DNA of 64,000 bases, taken from NCBI GenBank assembly GCA_003278525.1, contig QCEQ01000002.1, positions 62,001-126,000 on the forward strand, read 5' to 3'. A program made the position numbers and the translations under genes. This DNA comes from Prochlorococcus sp. AG-355-P16. GTDB lineage: Bacteria; Cyanobacteriota; Cyanobacteriia; PCC-6307; Cyanobiaceae. Under the pieces are notes generated by a model, which was not told the origin of the DNA, did no database searches, and was given only the letters and a program-made list of their open reading frames with translations. Shown here piece by piece: positions 55,246 through 64,000 of this stretch. Position 1 is the stretch's first letter. Every line of letters starts with the position of its first letter.

Positions 55246-56748
55246 TCAAGTTAAACTATTTTTGATTTTACCATTTATTAATTCGCCAACTATTGCAATG
55301 GAGCTATAAGCTATCAAAACTATGGTGACTTCTTGCCATGCGAAGGAACTTAGTGATTCTTGCAATTGCCAACCTAGACCAACACTTCCAATAACCCCAA
55401 CAATTGCAGTTTCTCTAATAATGATGTCAGATCTATAAGCGCAATATGCTAAGTAACTTTTTGCTTGTTGAGAAAATAAACCTAAAAGCCAACTAGTCTT
55501 TTTTGAGATTCCTAGAGATTTCATTGCAATATAATTTCTCTTGTCTTGGCTATCTAGATTTGTAAAAAGTAATTTGCTAGTAATACCAGCGTTATGGAGA
55601 CCTAATGTTAAAGCTGCTAAAGATAAAGAAGGATTATTAAAAGTTAATAGAGTTAGAAGTATTACAGGTGTAGGTATTAAACGTAATAAAAATGCAAAAA
55701 TTTTTATAAAAATTTTAGAACTATTGTTGTTAAAAATTCCTATTACTAATGGAGGTAAACTAATTGCGATTCCTGTTGATAAAAGACTTAAAATTATTGT
55801 TTCTAATATAAGTTTTAAGAAATCAAATAATCCTAAATCTGAACTTGATTTAAAAAGAGAACTAACGGAATTAAAATTTTCAAAATTATTATTAAAAATA
55901 AAATAAAGAAAATATGAAAAAGAAAATAAAATTGTTATAAAAAAAACTGAAATAAAAAAAATAGATAGGATTTTATTTGTATTATTAAATTTTATTTTTT
56001 TGAATATTAATCCAGAAAGAATTATCAAAATTGCTAAGGACCATAAATAAGTCCATAACTCTCTAAAATTCAAAGTTTGGAAAGATAAAAAAATACTGGT
56101 ACCTATTCCTCCAATCCCAAAAAGTCCTAAAATCACAGTACTTCTTATTGAACACTCTAATCGATATAAACCAAAGTTTTTAAATGTATTTATTATTGGA
56201 TTCCATATTAAAGTTAGTAAAGAAGAAAATTTAGGCGCATTTATTTGATTTATAGATTCAAAACTTTTGTAGTCAATAGTTTCTAATTGTTCAGCAAAAA
56301 CTTTTGAGTTTACAGCAATATAAGGTATACATATAGCTATTATTCCTATCGAAAAATTTATTCCATATATTTGCATTAATATTATTCCCCAAACCACTTC
56401 GTGTATAGATCTAATTATTGTTAGAAAATACCTTATTATGCGGTAGAAAAAATTTGGAATATTAAAGATTTTATAAAAAATATTTGAGGAAATTATTCCA
56501 AAAATTGCTCCAAAAATAATACTTACTAACCAACTTAAAAAACCAATTAAAATAGTTTCATTTAATCGCTTAATTACGGTAATAATAATTTCATTATCGA
56601 TCTTGGGATTTAATGCAGAAATTAAGAATTCTTGGAATAATTTAAATCCTCCAAAATGAATATTGTTTATTAATTGATACCCTAGAGGTATGCATACCAA
56701 AATTGGAAGAAAAGATAATGAGGTATAGTTTAATTTTAATTTGTTCAA
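55246..56748 (-). CDS. phnE: Phosphonate/phosphite ABC transporter permease, fused double form (PhnE)
   Basis: This is the membrane part of the phn importer. The 500 residues hold two permease halves in one chain, where the usual PhnE is about half that size. The first EAA-like loop is around residues 160-190 (EQLETIDYKSFESINQINAP) and the second around 415 (NYIAMKSLGISKKTSWLLGL), followed by ETAIVGVIGSVGLGWQLQES. It starts four bases after phnC. With phnD and phnC it forms a complete importer; the ligand could be a phosphonate or phosphite. Confidence 0.87.
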   Translation of the reverse strand: MNKLKLNYTSLSFLPILVCIPLGYQLINNIHFGGFKLFQEFLISALNPKIDNEIIITVIKRLNETILIGFLSWLVSIIFGAIFGIISSNIFYKIFNIPNFFYRIIRYFLTIIRSIHEVVWGIILMQIYGINFSIGIIAICIPYIAVNSKVFAEQLETIDYKSFESINQINAPKFSSLLTLIWNPIINTFKNFGLYRLECSIRSTVILGLFGIGGIGTSIFLSFQTLNFRELWTYLWSLAILIILSGLIFKKIKFNNTNKILSIFFISVFFITILFSFSYFLYFIFNNNFENFNSVSSLFKSSSDLGLFDFLKLILETIILSLLSTGIAISLPPLVIGIFNNNSSKIFIKIFAFLLRLIPTPVILLTLLTFNNPSLSLAALTLGLHNAGITSKLLFTNLDSQDKRNYIAMKSLGISKKTSWLLGLFSQQAKSYLAYCAYRSDIIIRETAIVGVIGSVGLGWQLQESLSSFAWQEVTIVLIAYSSIAIVGELINGKIKNSLT

Positions 56749-56752
56749 CTAA

Positions 56753-57493
56753 TTAATATATTTTCTCTAAATGAATCTTCTTTAAGTTATTTCTTTTGAT
56801 ATTGAAAAAAATTCTACCATCCCTTAATCCAATAACTTTATCGAAATCGTTCAGCAAATCTAATCTATGTAATGCAACTAATGCCGTCTTTGGGGATTTT
56901 TTTGTATTATTTTTATCTACATTTTCTAGCAGAAGGCTTTTAATTGTTGTTATCAATTTGGGATCTAGATTATTAAAAGGCTCATCTGCAAGTAATATAT
57001 TTGATTCTTGAATTAATGATCTAGCTATAGCCACTCTTTGTTTTTGCCCCCCAGATAGTTTTCTGATTTTTTTGTCGTAAATAGAGTTATGAAGTCTACA
57101 TAATTTCATATATTTATGCGCCTTCTTAAAAGAACTTATATTTAGTAAATTTTTAAAAGCGAAATAAAAATTGTTTTCCGCCAGTAGTCCACAATTAACA
57201 TTTTGTTCTGCGGAGAGATCTTCTATTAATCTTAAATCTTGCCATATAGTTGTTATTTTACTTTTCTGCTTTCTATCTAATTCCTCGAAACTTTCATTGA
57301 ATAATTTAACCTCACCTTGAGTTGGCTTTATAGTGCCATTAAGTACTGATATAAGTGTAGTTTTTCCTGAACCGCTTTTACCTAAAAGTGCAATTTTTTC
57401 CCCAGAATTTATTTTTAAATTTATTTTATTTAGGATCAGATCATTTTTATATTTATAAGATATATTTTCTAATTCTAAAACAGTATTATTCAT
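56753..57493 (-). CDS. phnC: Phosphonate ABC transporter ATP-binding protein
   Basis: PhnC powers the phn importer. Motifs: [20 protein letters not shown] (Walker A), IRKLSGGQKQRVAIARSLIQ (signature), ILLADEPFNNLDP (Walker B) and VALHRLDLL (H-loop). The 246-residue length is normal. Its ATG overlaps the phnD stop by four bases and it ends four bases before phnE, so all three are translated as a unit. Confidence 0.92.
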   Translation of the reverse strand: MNNTVLELENISYKYKNDLILNKINLKINSGEKIALLGKSGSGKTTLISVLNGTIKPTQGEVKLFNESFEELDRKQKSKITTIWQDLRLIEDLSAEQNVNCGLLAENNFYFAFKNLLNISSFKKAHKYMKLCRLHNSIYDKKIRKLSGGQKQRVAIARSLIQESNILLADEPFNNLDPKLITTIKSLLLENVDKNNTKKSPKTALVALHRLDLLNDFDKVIGLRDGRIFFNIKRNNLKKIHLEKIY

Positions 57494-58383
57494 CTAATTT
57501 TATTTAATTTCTTCCCGATTTCCTCTATATTTTTATATTGTTTTGATTCTGCCTTTATAAATCTTTTTGCATTGAACATATCTAATATCTGTTTATGTGA
57601 TTTTTGCTTTATATCTAAATTTAGAATTACTGATTTAAGTTCTTTTGTAAACCCTTCCCCGAATCTATTTTCAAGATCACCTTGAGCTACCCAATGATAG
57701 TCAACATATTTTGGTGTGATCCAGAACAATTCTAAATTACTTGTTCTTTTGGGATTATTTTTAAGATTGTTTTCCCAAACCTGTTTATTTAAAGCTCCAG
57801 CATCAAATGCCCCACTATTAACTAAAGCTATAGTGGCATCATGACTCCCACTAAAACCTGCTTTTTTTCCTTTAAAATGTTCAATTTCTACCCCTGCTTG
57901 ATTTAAAAAATATTCTGGCATTAATCTTCCAGAAGTTGAGTTTTCAGAGCCAAAAGTAAATCTTAAATTCCTTAGTTTTTTAAGTCCTTTAATGTTTGAA
58001 ATTGAGTTAAGTTCTAAATTTTTATTTACTATAAAAACACTTTTAAATTCCTTATCGATATCTCTTTGAGCTATGACAATTGATTTAGGTGTTTGTAATC
58101 TTGCTTGAACTCCTGATAAACCGCCAAACCAAACTAAATCTAAATCTTTAGTTCTAAATCCAGTTACTGCTGCAACATAATTAATAACAGGAATGTATTT
58201 AACTTCTACATCTAGTTGTTTGGATAATTCTTTTGAAAATAAATTAAATCTTTTGTCCAAAACATCTTGGTTTTGATCAGGTATTGCTCCAACTTTTAAA
58301 ACTTTGGGATTTGAGAATACAGGTGATGAAAGAACAGAAAATAATAGAGATGAACTTAGGAGGAAATTCTTTAAATTAAACAT
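57490..58383 (-). CDS. phnD: Phosphonate/phosphite-binding periplasmic protein
   Basis: A signal peptide (1-24, FLLSSSLLFSVLSSPVFS) is followed by the type II periplasmic binding fold: LKVGAIPDQNQDVLDKRFNL, YVAAVTGFRTKDLDLVWFGG, FGSENSTSGRLMPEYF and GAFDAGALNKQVWENN. These match PhnD-like proteins of Prochlorococcus, some of which are reported to bind phosphite. No lipobox cysteine is seen. It starts 12 bases after aspC ends, so it may be transcribed with it. Confidence 0.88.
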   Translation of the reverse strand: MFNLKNFLLSSSLLFSVLSSPVFSNPKVLKVGAIPDQNQDVLDKRFNLFSKELSKQLDVEVKYIPVINYVAAVTGFRTKDLDLVWFGGLSGVQARLQTPKSIVIAQRDIDKEFKSVFIVNKNLELNSISNIKGLKKLRNLRFTFGSENSTSGRLMPEYFLNQAGVEIEHFKGKKAGFSGSHDATIALVNSGAFDAGALNKQVWENNLKNNPKRTSNLELFWITPKYVDYHWVAQGDLENRFGEGFTKELKSVILNLDIKQKSHKQILDMFNAKRFIKAESKQYKNIEEIGKKLNKIR

Positions 58384-58395
58384 AACTTAGTTAAA

Positions 58396-59574
58396 TTAAT
58401 AGTATTTAAAGATTGCTTTTTCAATCATCCGAAGTCCATCTTTTATTTTATTCTCTGAAGCTGCACAAGATATTCTTATACATTGATCAGCTCCAAAAGC
58501 TTTTCCAGGTACAACAACTAATCCGTAATCTTGAAGAGCTTTATTGCAGAAATCAACAGAAGTAATTGAGGAGTTGGGTAATTTTGGAAATGCGTAAAAT
58601 GCTCCGTTAGGTTCTTCAATATAAATCCCATTTATATTATTAAGGCCCTCATAGAGAAGTCTTCTTCTTTGATCATAATGGCTATTTATCATTGAGAAAA
58701 ACTCATTTTTAATTTTTAAAGCCTCTAAAGCACCTTTTTGAACAAAAGAGCAAACATTACTTGTACTTTGACTTTGTAATGCTGAGGATGCTTTGATTAC
58801 ATCTTTGGGACCTACTAAATAACCTATCCTCCAGCCAGTCATAGCCCATCCTTTCGCAAACCCATTTATTATAAAAATTCTATCTTTTAAGTCATTTGCT
58901 AATGAAGATAAACTGTAGTGTTTAAATTCTTTTTTAAGGATTAGTTCGTAAATCTCATCAGAAAGAATATTGATATTTGGATTTTCTCTAGTTAAATCGG
59001 CAATTTGTAATAATTCTTCCTTTGACATAACTCTTCCAGTAGGGTTATTAGGAGAATTGATAATTATAAATTTTGTTTTTGAGGAAATTTTAGACTTCAA
59101 ATCTTCTATATTTATTTTGAATCCATCTTCTGCAGAAGAATTTGTAAAAATTGGCTTCCCACCCGCCAACCTAACCATCTGGGGATAACTTAACCAATAT
59201 GGAGAAGGAATAATAACTTCGTCTCCGGTATTTAACAATACTTGGAAAAGATTATATATTGCTTGCTTAGCACCATTTGTGACCATTACATTTTCAAATT
59301 CATAATTTAAATCGTTTTGAATTTGAAGTTTATTTGCAATTGCTTTTCGGAGATCTAAATTCCCTGCTGCGGGCCCGTACTTTGTAAATCCATCAAATAT
59401 AGCTTTACTTGTAGCCTCTATAACTTCTTTTGGGGCATCAAAATCAGGTTCACCTGCACTTAAATTGCAAATATCTACTCCTTCTGCAGATAATTGATTT
59501 GCTTTAGCACTTATCTGCAATGTAAGAGAAGGCTCAATTGAAAGTGCCCGATCAGATAAATTAGCTTGACTCAT
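58396..59574 (-). CDS. aspC: Class I aminotransferase, aspartate type
   Basis: This PLP aminotransferase is of the I-beta/gamma aspartate or prephenate type. Typical segments are LSAGEPDFDAPKEVIEA, FTKYGPAAGNLDLRKAIA, IINSPNNPTGRVMSKEEL, ILSDEIYELI, SLANDLKDRIFIINGFAKGW with the PLP lysine, and RISCAASE with the substrate arginine. A start at 59592 is possible, but the ATG at 59574 gives the usual MSQANLSDRA. It could supply tyrosine/phenylalanine or aspartate pathways. Confidence 0.9.
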   Translation of the reverse strand: MSQANLSDRALSIEPSLTLQISAKANQLSAEGVDICNLSAGEPDFDAPKEVIEATSKAIFDGFTKYGPAAGNLDLRKAIANKLQIQNDLNYEFENVMVTNGAKQAIYNLFQVLLNTGDEVIIPSPYWLSYPQMVRLAGGKPIFTNSSAEDGFKINIEDLKSKISSKTKFIIINSPNNPTGRVMSKEELLQIADLTRENPNINILSDEIYELILKKEFKHYSLSSLANDLKDRIFIINGFAKGWAMTGWRIGYLVGPKDVIKASSALQSQSTSNVCSFVQKGALEALKIKNEFFSMINSHYDQRRRLLYEGLNNINGIYIEEPNGAFYAFPKLPNSSITSVDFCNKALQDYGLVVVPGKAFGADQCIRISCAASENKIKDGLRMIEKAIFKYY

Positions 59575-59735
59575 TGACTTATGACTTTTCAAATATGACT
59601 TTTAATAATGACAAATGCATAAATTAACAATAAATAAAACTATCACACTATGGTTTAATTTAGTTCATTTTCTTAATCTATTTTATTTTCATGTTTTGAG
59701 TTCTTAAGATAAAAATATTTAAAGTTTTATTTTCG

Positions 59736-60239
59736 GTGAAAAGGTTAGTAATTGGGAGAGGAAGCGTATTTGCAGATTTGTTAGTAATTGGTGAGGCACC
59801 TGGAGCCCAGGAAGATTTAGAGGGAAAACCTTATGTAGGTAAATCTGGTCAGTTATTAAACGAATTATTAATGCAAGCTGGAATTGATTATAAGAAGGAT
59901 GCTTATTTTTGTAATGTAATTAAATGTCGTCCACCAAATAATAGAAAACCCACTGCTAGAGAAATTAATATTCATAAACCTTGGTTATTACAGCAAATAA
60001 ATTTAGTCGATCCAAAATTTATATTACTTACTGGTTCTACTGCTATGAGAGCTATTTTAGAAGTTAAAGATCCTATAAGTAATTTAAGAGGTCAATGGAT
60101 TAAAAAAGATGGGAGAGAAATTATGGTAATTTTTCATCCATCTTATTTGTTGAGATTTCCTTCAAAAGAAATCAATAAACCTTACCATCTAACTTTGAAA
60201 GACCTAGAGAATGTAAGTGGTAAACTATATGCCGTATAA
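59736..60239 (+). CDS. udg: Family 4 uracil-DNA glycosylase lacking the Fe-S cysteines
   Basis: The 167-residue protein has the family 4 UDG motifs VIGEAPGAQEDLEGKPYVGK and the HPSYLLRFP loop, so it should remove uracil from DNA. Most family members hold a 4Fe-4S cluster with four cysteines. Here the N-terminal CxxC pair is absent because the protein starts late (GTG, with a stop 12 codons upstream), and the fourth position, 16 residues after C64, is H80. C64 remains. Either the cluster is lost or the enzyme has changed. Confidence 0.85.
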   Translation: MKRLVIGRGSVFADLLVIGEAPGAQEDLEGKPYVGKSGQLLNELLMQAGIDYKKDAYFCNVIKCRPPNNRKPTAREINIHKPWLLQQINLVDPKFILLTGSTAMRAILEVKDPISNLRGQWIKKDGREIMVIFHPSYLLRFPSKEINKPYHLTLKDLENVSGKLYAV

Positions 60240-60274
60240 TTTAGTGAAATCCTTTTTGAATATCAAGAATTTTA

Positions 60275-61492
60275 ATGTCATTAACTCAATCTAAAGAGGT
60301 TAATAGTCTCTCCAAAAGATATTCAACTCATATTGAGAGAAGGATAACTAGAACAGTAATGGTGGGTGATATAGCTATTGGAAGTGATTATCCAGTAAGA
60401 GTTCAATCGATGATAAATGAAGATACTATGGATGTCGAGAATGCTTACTTAGCTATCAAAAGACTTCATGATGTGGGTTGTGAAATAGTAAGGTTAACTG
60501 TCCCTTCCTTAGCACATGCCAAAGCAGTAGGAGATATAAAGGCAAAATTACTAGAAAATAATATCAATACCCCCTTGGTGGCTGATGTTCACCATAATGG
60601 TATGAAAATTGCAATGGAAGTTGCAAAACATGTTGATAAAGTAAGAATTAATCCTGGATTGTTTGTTTTTGAAAAATCAGACCCTACAAGAACTGAATAT
60701 ACAGATGAGGAATTTGAAACTATTAAGCAAACAATACTTAAAAGATTTACCCCTTTAGTTGAAGTTTTAAAGGCTGAAAACAAAGCTCTAAGGATTGGAG
60801 TTAATCATGGGTCTCTATCTGAGAGGATGCTTTTTACTTATGGAGATACGCCATTAGGAATGACAGAATCTGCGATGGAGTTCGTCAAAATTTGTGATGA
60901 GCTTGATTTTCATAACATAATTATTTCTATGAAAGCTTCAAGGGCTCCGGTCATGATGGCAGCTTACAGAATGATTGCAGATAGGCTTGACTCAGAAGGA
61001 TATAACTATCCCTTACATTTAGGAGTGACCGAAGCTGGTGATGGTGATTATGGAAGGATTAAAAGTACTGCTGGAATTGGAACGCTTTTAGCAGAGGGAT
61101 TAGGAGATACCATCAGGGTTTCCTTAACAGAAGCTCCAGAAAAGGAAATACCAGTGTGCTATTCAATTTTGCAATCTTTAGGATTAAGAAAAACAATGGT
61201 TGAATACATCAGTTGCCCCAGTTGTGGTAGAACACTTTTCAATCTAGAAGAAGTTGTAGATAAAGTTAGGAACGCTACCTCACATTTGACGGGTCTAGAT
61301 ATAGCAATAATGGGATGTATTGTTAATGGGCCAGGAGAAATGGCAGATGCTGATTATGGTTATGTTGGAAAAGGTAAAGGAACTATTGCCTTATATAGAA
61401 GAAAAGAAGAGATAAAAAGAGTACCTGAAGATGAGGGTGTTAATGCTTTAATCCAACTTATTAAGGATGATGGGAAGTGGATTGATCCTTAA
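60275..61492 (+). CDS. ispG: 4-hydroxy-3-methylbut-2-enyl diphosphate synthase
   Basis: IspG (GcpE) catalyses the sixth step of the MEP pathway with a 4Fe-4S cluster. The N-terminal TIM barrel has [27 protein letters not shown] and RINPGL. The C-terminal cluster domain has [15 protein letters not shown] and [20 protein letters not shown] with the cluster cysteines. The 405 residues match the cyanobacterial form. It supplies precursors for carotenoids, phytol and quinones. Confidence 0.96.
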   Translation: MSLTQSKEVNSLSKRYSTHIERRITRTVMVGDIAIGSDYPVRVQSMINEDTMDVENAYLAIKRLHDVGCEIVRLTVPSLAHAKAVGDIKAKLLENNINTPLVADVHHNGMKIAMEVAKHVDKVRINPGLFVFEKSDPTRTEYTDEEFETIKQTILKRFTPLVEVLKAENKALRIGVNHGSLSERMLFTYGDTPLGMTESAMEFVKICDELDFHNIIISMKASRAPVMMAAYRMIADRLDSEGYNYPLHLGVTEAGDGDYGRIKSTAGIGTLLAEGLGDTIRVSLTEAPEKEIPVCYSILQSLGLRKTMVEYISCPSCGRTLFNLEEVVDKVRNATSHLTGLDIAIMGCIVNGPGEMADADYGYVGKGKGTIALYRRKEEIKRVPEDEGVNALIQLIKDDGKWIDP

Positions 61493-61544
61493 GGATTTGT
61501 CAAATTTTTGAATTATAAATAAATTCTTTTTATAATAAAAAATA

Positions 61545-62888
61545 TTGAATTATTTGAAGATAAGAAAATTGCTTAAAAAAAAATATATATTTCTGTTTGC
61601 GACATCCTTTTCTGGGTTATTTTTAAATAATTTTGCAGAGGCAACAGTTTTAAATAATAGTTATAAAGAAGTAATTGATCATGTTTGGCAAATTGTATAT
61701 AGGGATTTTCTTGATTCAAACGGCAAATTTCAAAAGTCCAATTGGATTAATCTAAGAAAAGAAGTTTTATCAAAAACATATTCAGACAGCAATGAAGCAT
61801 ATGATGCGATTAGAGATATGCTTTCTAATTTAGATGATTCTTATACAAGATTTTTAGAACCTAAGGAATTTAATCAAATGAGAATTGATACCTCTGGCGA
61901 ATTAACTGGAGTTGGTATCCAAATAGTTAAAGATAAAGAATCTGATGATTTAATAATTATTTCTCCCATAGAGGGCACCCCTGCATTTGATGCTGGAATT
62001 AAAGCTAGAGATAAAATATTATCCATAGATGATATTTCTACTGAAGGTATGAATATTGAGGATGCCGTGAAATTAATAAGAGGACAAAGAGGTACAAAAG
62101 TAAAGCTTGAAATTCTTAGAGGTTCTCAAACCTTTTTTAAGACTTTATCAAGAGAAAAAATTGAAATAAAATCTGTAACAAGTAAAGTCAATCAAACCAA
62201 AAATGGCTTATCAATTGGCTATGTAAGAATTAAACAATTTAATGCAAATGCGTCCAAAGAAACTAGAGATGCTATTAAGGATTTAGAAACAAAAAAAGTC
62301 GCAGGATATGTTCTTGACTTGAGAAGTAATCCTGGAGGTTTATTAGAATCAAGCATTGATATCTCAAGGCACTTCATTAATAAAGGAGTAATAGTAAGTA
62401 CAGTAAGTAAAGATGGTTTAAAAGAAACAAAAAAAGGAAACGGTCAAGCTCTAACAAAAAAGCCCTTAGTTGTCTTAGTTAATGAGGGTTCTGCTAGTGC
62501 TAGTGAAATAGTTTCAGGTGCAATAAAAGATAACAAAAGAGGAAAATTAGTTGGGAAGAAAACATTTGGTAAAGGTCTAGTTCAATCCATGAGAACTTTA
62601 GTTGATGGTTCAGGTCTAACTGTTACAGTCGCTAAGTATTTAACTCCGAACGGCACTGATATAAACAAATCTGGAATTATTCCAGACATAGAAGTAAGAA
62701 TGAATATAAACCCTATACTTCAAAGAGAGATAGGAACTAGAAAAGATAAACAATATAGAGCTGGTGAAAAAGAGCTAATAAATATAATTAATAGAAAGAA
62801 TCAGATAAGCGCATTTAATCCCGACACCACAAACCTTAATGCATTCCTAAAAATTAATAAGGAAGATAAAGTATTTTCATTAAATTAA
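61545..62888 (+). CDS. ctpA: Carboxyl-terminal processing protease (CtpA-like)
   Basis: This exported serine protease trims C termini; in cyanobacteria the best-known target is PsbA/D1. A signal peptide at about 1-35 (FLFATSFSGLFLNNFAEA) is followed by a PDZ domain (ELTGVGIQIVKDKESDDLII) and the catalytic part VNEGSASASEIVSGAIKDNK with the Ser/Lys pair later in KKTFGKGLVQSM. The start is TTG. The stop overlaps convergent nadA by four bases. Paralogues exist, so the D1 role is not certain. Confidence 0.9.
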   Translation: MNYLKIRKLLKKKYIFLFATSFSGLFLNNFAEATVLNNSYKEVIDHVWQIVYRDFLDSNGKFQKSNWINLRKEVLSKTYSDSNEAYDAIRDMLSNLDDSYTRFLEPKEFNQMRIDTSGELTGVGIQIVKDKESDDLIIISPIEGTPAFDAGIKARDKILSIDDISTEGMNIEDAVKLIRGQRGTKVKLEILRGSQTFFKTLSREKIEIKSVTSKVNQTKNGLSIGYVRIKQFNANASKETRDAIKDLETKKVAGYVLDLRSNPGGLLESSIDISRHFINKGVIVSTVSKDGLKETKKGNGQALTKKPLVVLVNEGSASASEIVSGAIKDNKRGKLVGKKTFGKGLVQSMRTLVDGSGLTVTVAKYLTPNGTDINKSGIIPDIEVRMNINPILQREIGTRKDKQYRAGEKELINIINRKNQISAFNPDTTNLNAFLKINKEDKVFSLN

Positions 62889-63799
62889 TTACTCATATCC
62901 AGCATTCTCTTTATTGGCACATAGGCTCTTCTTATTATTTCTGGGTCTAGTTCAATAGACGGGGAATTATTTTTCAAACAATCAAGAATTTTTTCTAAAG
63001 TATTTAATTTCATATATGGACACTCGTTACATTTACAACCTTCTACATCGGGAACTTCAATAAAAATTTTATTAGGTTCTTTCTTTTTCATTTGATGAAT
63101 TATTCCAGGTTCAGTTAGTACCATGTAAGTTTTAGATGGATCTTTACTTACGAAATCAAGCAGCTTACTTGTTGATCCAATAAAGTCTGAGAGAATTAGT
63201 AAATTTTGACTACATTCAGGATGAGCAATTACTTTTGATCCTGGATTTTGATATTTTAATTTTAGAAGTGCTTCTTCACTAAATGATTCATGAACAATAC
63301 AGCTGCCAGGCCATAATTTAAGATCTCTTCCTGAATTTTTCTGTACCCATCTCCCAAGGTTCTGATCTGGCGCAAATATAATCTTTTTATCTTCAGGTAT
63401 CTTTTTAATTAATGAGACTGCATTACTGCTTGTACATATCAGATCACTTTGAGCTTTTACTTCTGCAGTACAATTTATATAACTTACGACATAGTGATCT
63501 GGATTTTCTTCCCTGAATTTTTGAAATTTATCTGAAGGACAATCATCTGCTAATGAGCATCCCGCGTCAATATCTGGTATTAGGACTGTTTTATTAGGGC
63601 TAAGTATTTTTGCGGTTTCGGCCATAAAGTGCACACCGCAAAAAATTATTATATCTGCGTCATTATTTGAAGCTTTCCTAGATAGATCTAATGAATCGCC
63701 AATAAAATCTGCAATTTCCTGAATCTCTGGGGCTTGATAATAGTGCGCAAGAATAATTGCATTAGCTTTTCCGCAACGCTCCTTTATTTCAGAAATCAA
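62885..63799 (-). CDS. nadA: Quinolinate synthase A
   Basis: NadA joins iminoaspartate and dihydroxyacetone phosphate to quinolinate for NAD, with a 4Fe-4S cluster. Motifs: ILAHYYQAPEIQEIADFIGD, FCGVHFMAETAKILSPNKTV, YINCTAEVKAQSDLICTSSN (first cluster cysteines) and HPECSQNLLIL, with CKCNECPYMKLNTLEKIL near the end. The 304-residue length is normal. It overlaps ctpA by four bases. Confidence 0.95.
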   Translation of the reverse strand: MISEIKERCGKANAIILAHYYQAPEIQEIADFIGDSLDLSRKASNNDADIIIFCGVHFMAETAKILSPNKTVLIPDIDAGCSLADDCPSDKFQKFREENPDHYVVSYINCTAEVKAQSDLICTSSNAVSLIKKIPEDKKIIFAPDQNLGRWVQKNSGRDLKLWPGSCIVHESFSEEALLKLKYQNPGSKVIAHPECSQNLLILSDFIGSTSKLLDFVSKDPSKTYMVLTEPGIIHQMKKKEPNKIFIEVPDVEGCKCNECPYMKLNTLEKILDCLKNNSPSIELDPEIIRRAYVPIKRMLDMSN

Positions 63800-63902
63800 A
63801 TCCTCTTCGTTTTGAACTGATTTCTGTTTTGCAGTAGAAGTTATACTGGTCAGGATTTAGAATATCTCTAAATAGATTATATGCCTTTAAACAGAAAAAA
63901 TT

Positions 63903-64000
63903 CTGACAAATTTAAAAATTGCTATTGTTGGTGACTGTCATGGTCAATGGTCTGAACTAGACTTGAAAGTTTTATCGATTATCAACCCAAATATTGTTTT
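63903..64000 (+). CDS. Metallophosphoesterase, N-terminal part
   Basis: The gene runs off the window. The visible part encodes TNLKIAIVGDCHGQWSELDL, which has the GDxHG metal-binding motif of calcineurin-like phosphoesterases, then LSIINPNIVF. No ATG, GTG or TTG is available in this frame between the stop at 63888 and the motif; the likely starts are CTG at 63903 or ATT at 63900. It would use a promoter in the gap divergent from nadA. Confidence 0.75.
   Translation, partial: MTNLKIAIVGDCHGQWSELDLKVLSIINPNIV

Overview
The window looks like a stretch of the chromosome of a high-light-adapted Prochlorococcus. The base composition is very AT-rich and genes are tightly packed with short gaps. Many genes start with TTG. 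Marker genes include a Pcb chlorophyll-binding antenna protein, a CrtL-type lycopene beta-cyclase, a class II (B12-dependent) ribonucleotide reductase, a Tic20-like protein, a CPP1-like protein and several short proteins that I associate with marine picocyanobacteria. These assignments come from reading the sequence and remembered family motifs; no database search was run.

Layout. 1-7.8 kb: wall and housekeeping genes (murF end, glmU, mnmD-like, aroA, comB, a nitrilase-family hydrolase, an AMIN-domain amidase, murI). 7.8-14.9 kb: polyprenyl diphosphate synthase, acetyl-CoA synthetase, DUF1350, a DEDDh exonuclease, an unusual glycine/hydrophobic repeat protein, hisS and small unknowns. 15-22 kb: pcbA with a clear terminator, a GltS-like carrier, a GST, a GIY-YIG-like/membrane fusion, an SDR and lycopene beta-cyclase. 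22-30 kb: a second SDR, MscS, isochorismatase-like hydrolase, a Fur-family regulator, an ArsS-like radical SAM enzyme, a StpA-like sugar-phosphate phosphatase and two poorly known proteins. 30-36 kb: metY and metA (direct sulfhydrylation to homocysteine), a SulP anion transporter, an FAD-linked oxidase and a CbiX-type chelatase with a metal-binding tail. 36-45 kb: an accessory-looking region with a DnaA-box-like cluster, GMC oxidoreductase, pentapeptide protein, a ribbon-helix-helix plus GIY-YIG-like bicistron, glyoxalase I, Tic20-like protein, tRNA-Ser(UGA) with nearby repeats, and many tiny genes. 45-64 kb: nrdJ, a methyltransferase, prfC, hslO, an ABC ATPase, rsmE, a VTE6-like protein, an SGNH hydrolase, an aspC-phnD-phnC-phnE cluster, a family 4 uracil-DNA glycosylase lacking its iron-sulfur cysteines, ispG, ctp, nadA and the start of a metallophosphoesterase.

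Functional threads: peptidoglycan synthesis and remodelling (murF, glmU, murI, amidase); isoprenoid and pigment supply (ispG, polyprenyl synthase, crtL, VTE6-like, pcbA); sulfur-amino-acid synthesis (metA, metY, perhaps the SulP carrier); phosphorus scavenging (phnDCE); and osmolyte and arsenic chemistry (StpA-like, ArsS-like). No prophage, insertion sequence, CRISPR array or rRNA is seen. The most interesting places are the RHH/GIY-YIG-like pair with an 11-bp phased repeat upstream, the DnaA-box-like cluster at 36.46 kb, the repeat/poly-G zone beside tRNA-Ser, and the structured leader before a 33-residue DUF4278-like gene.
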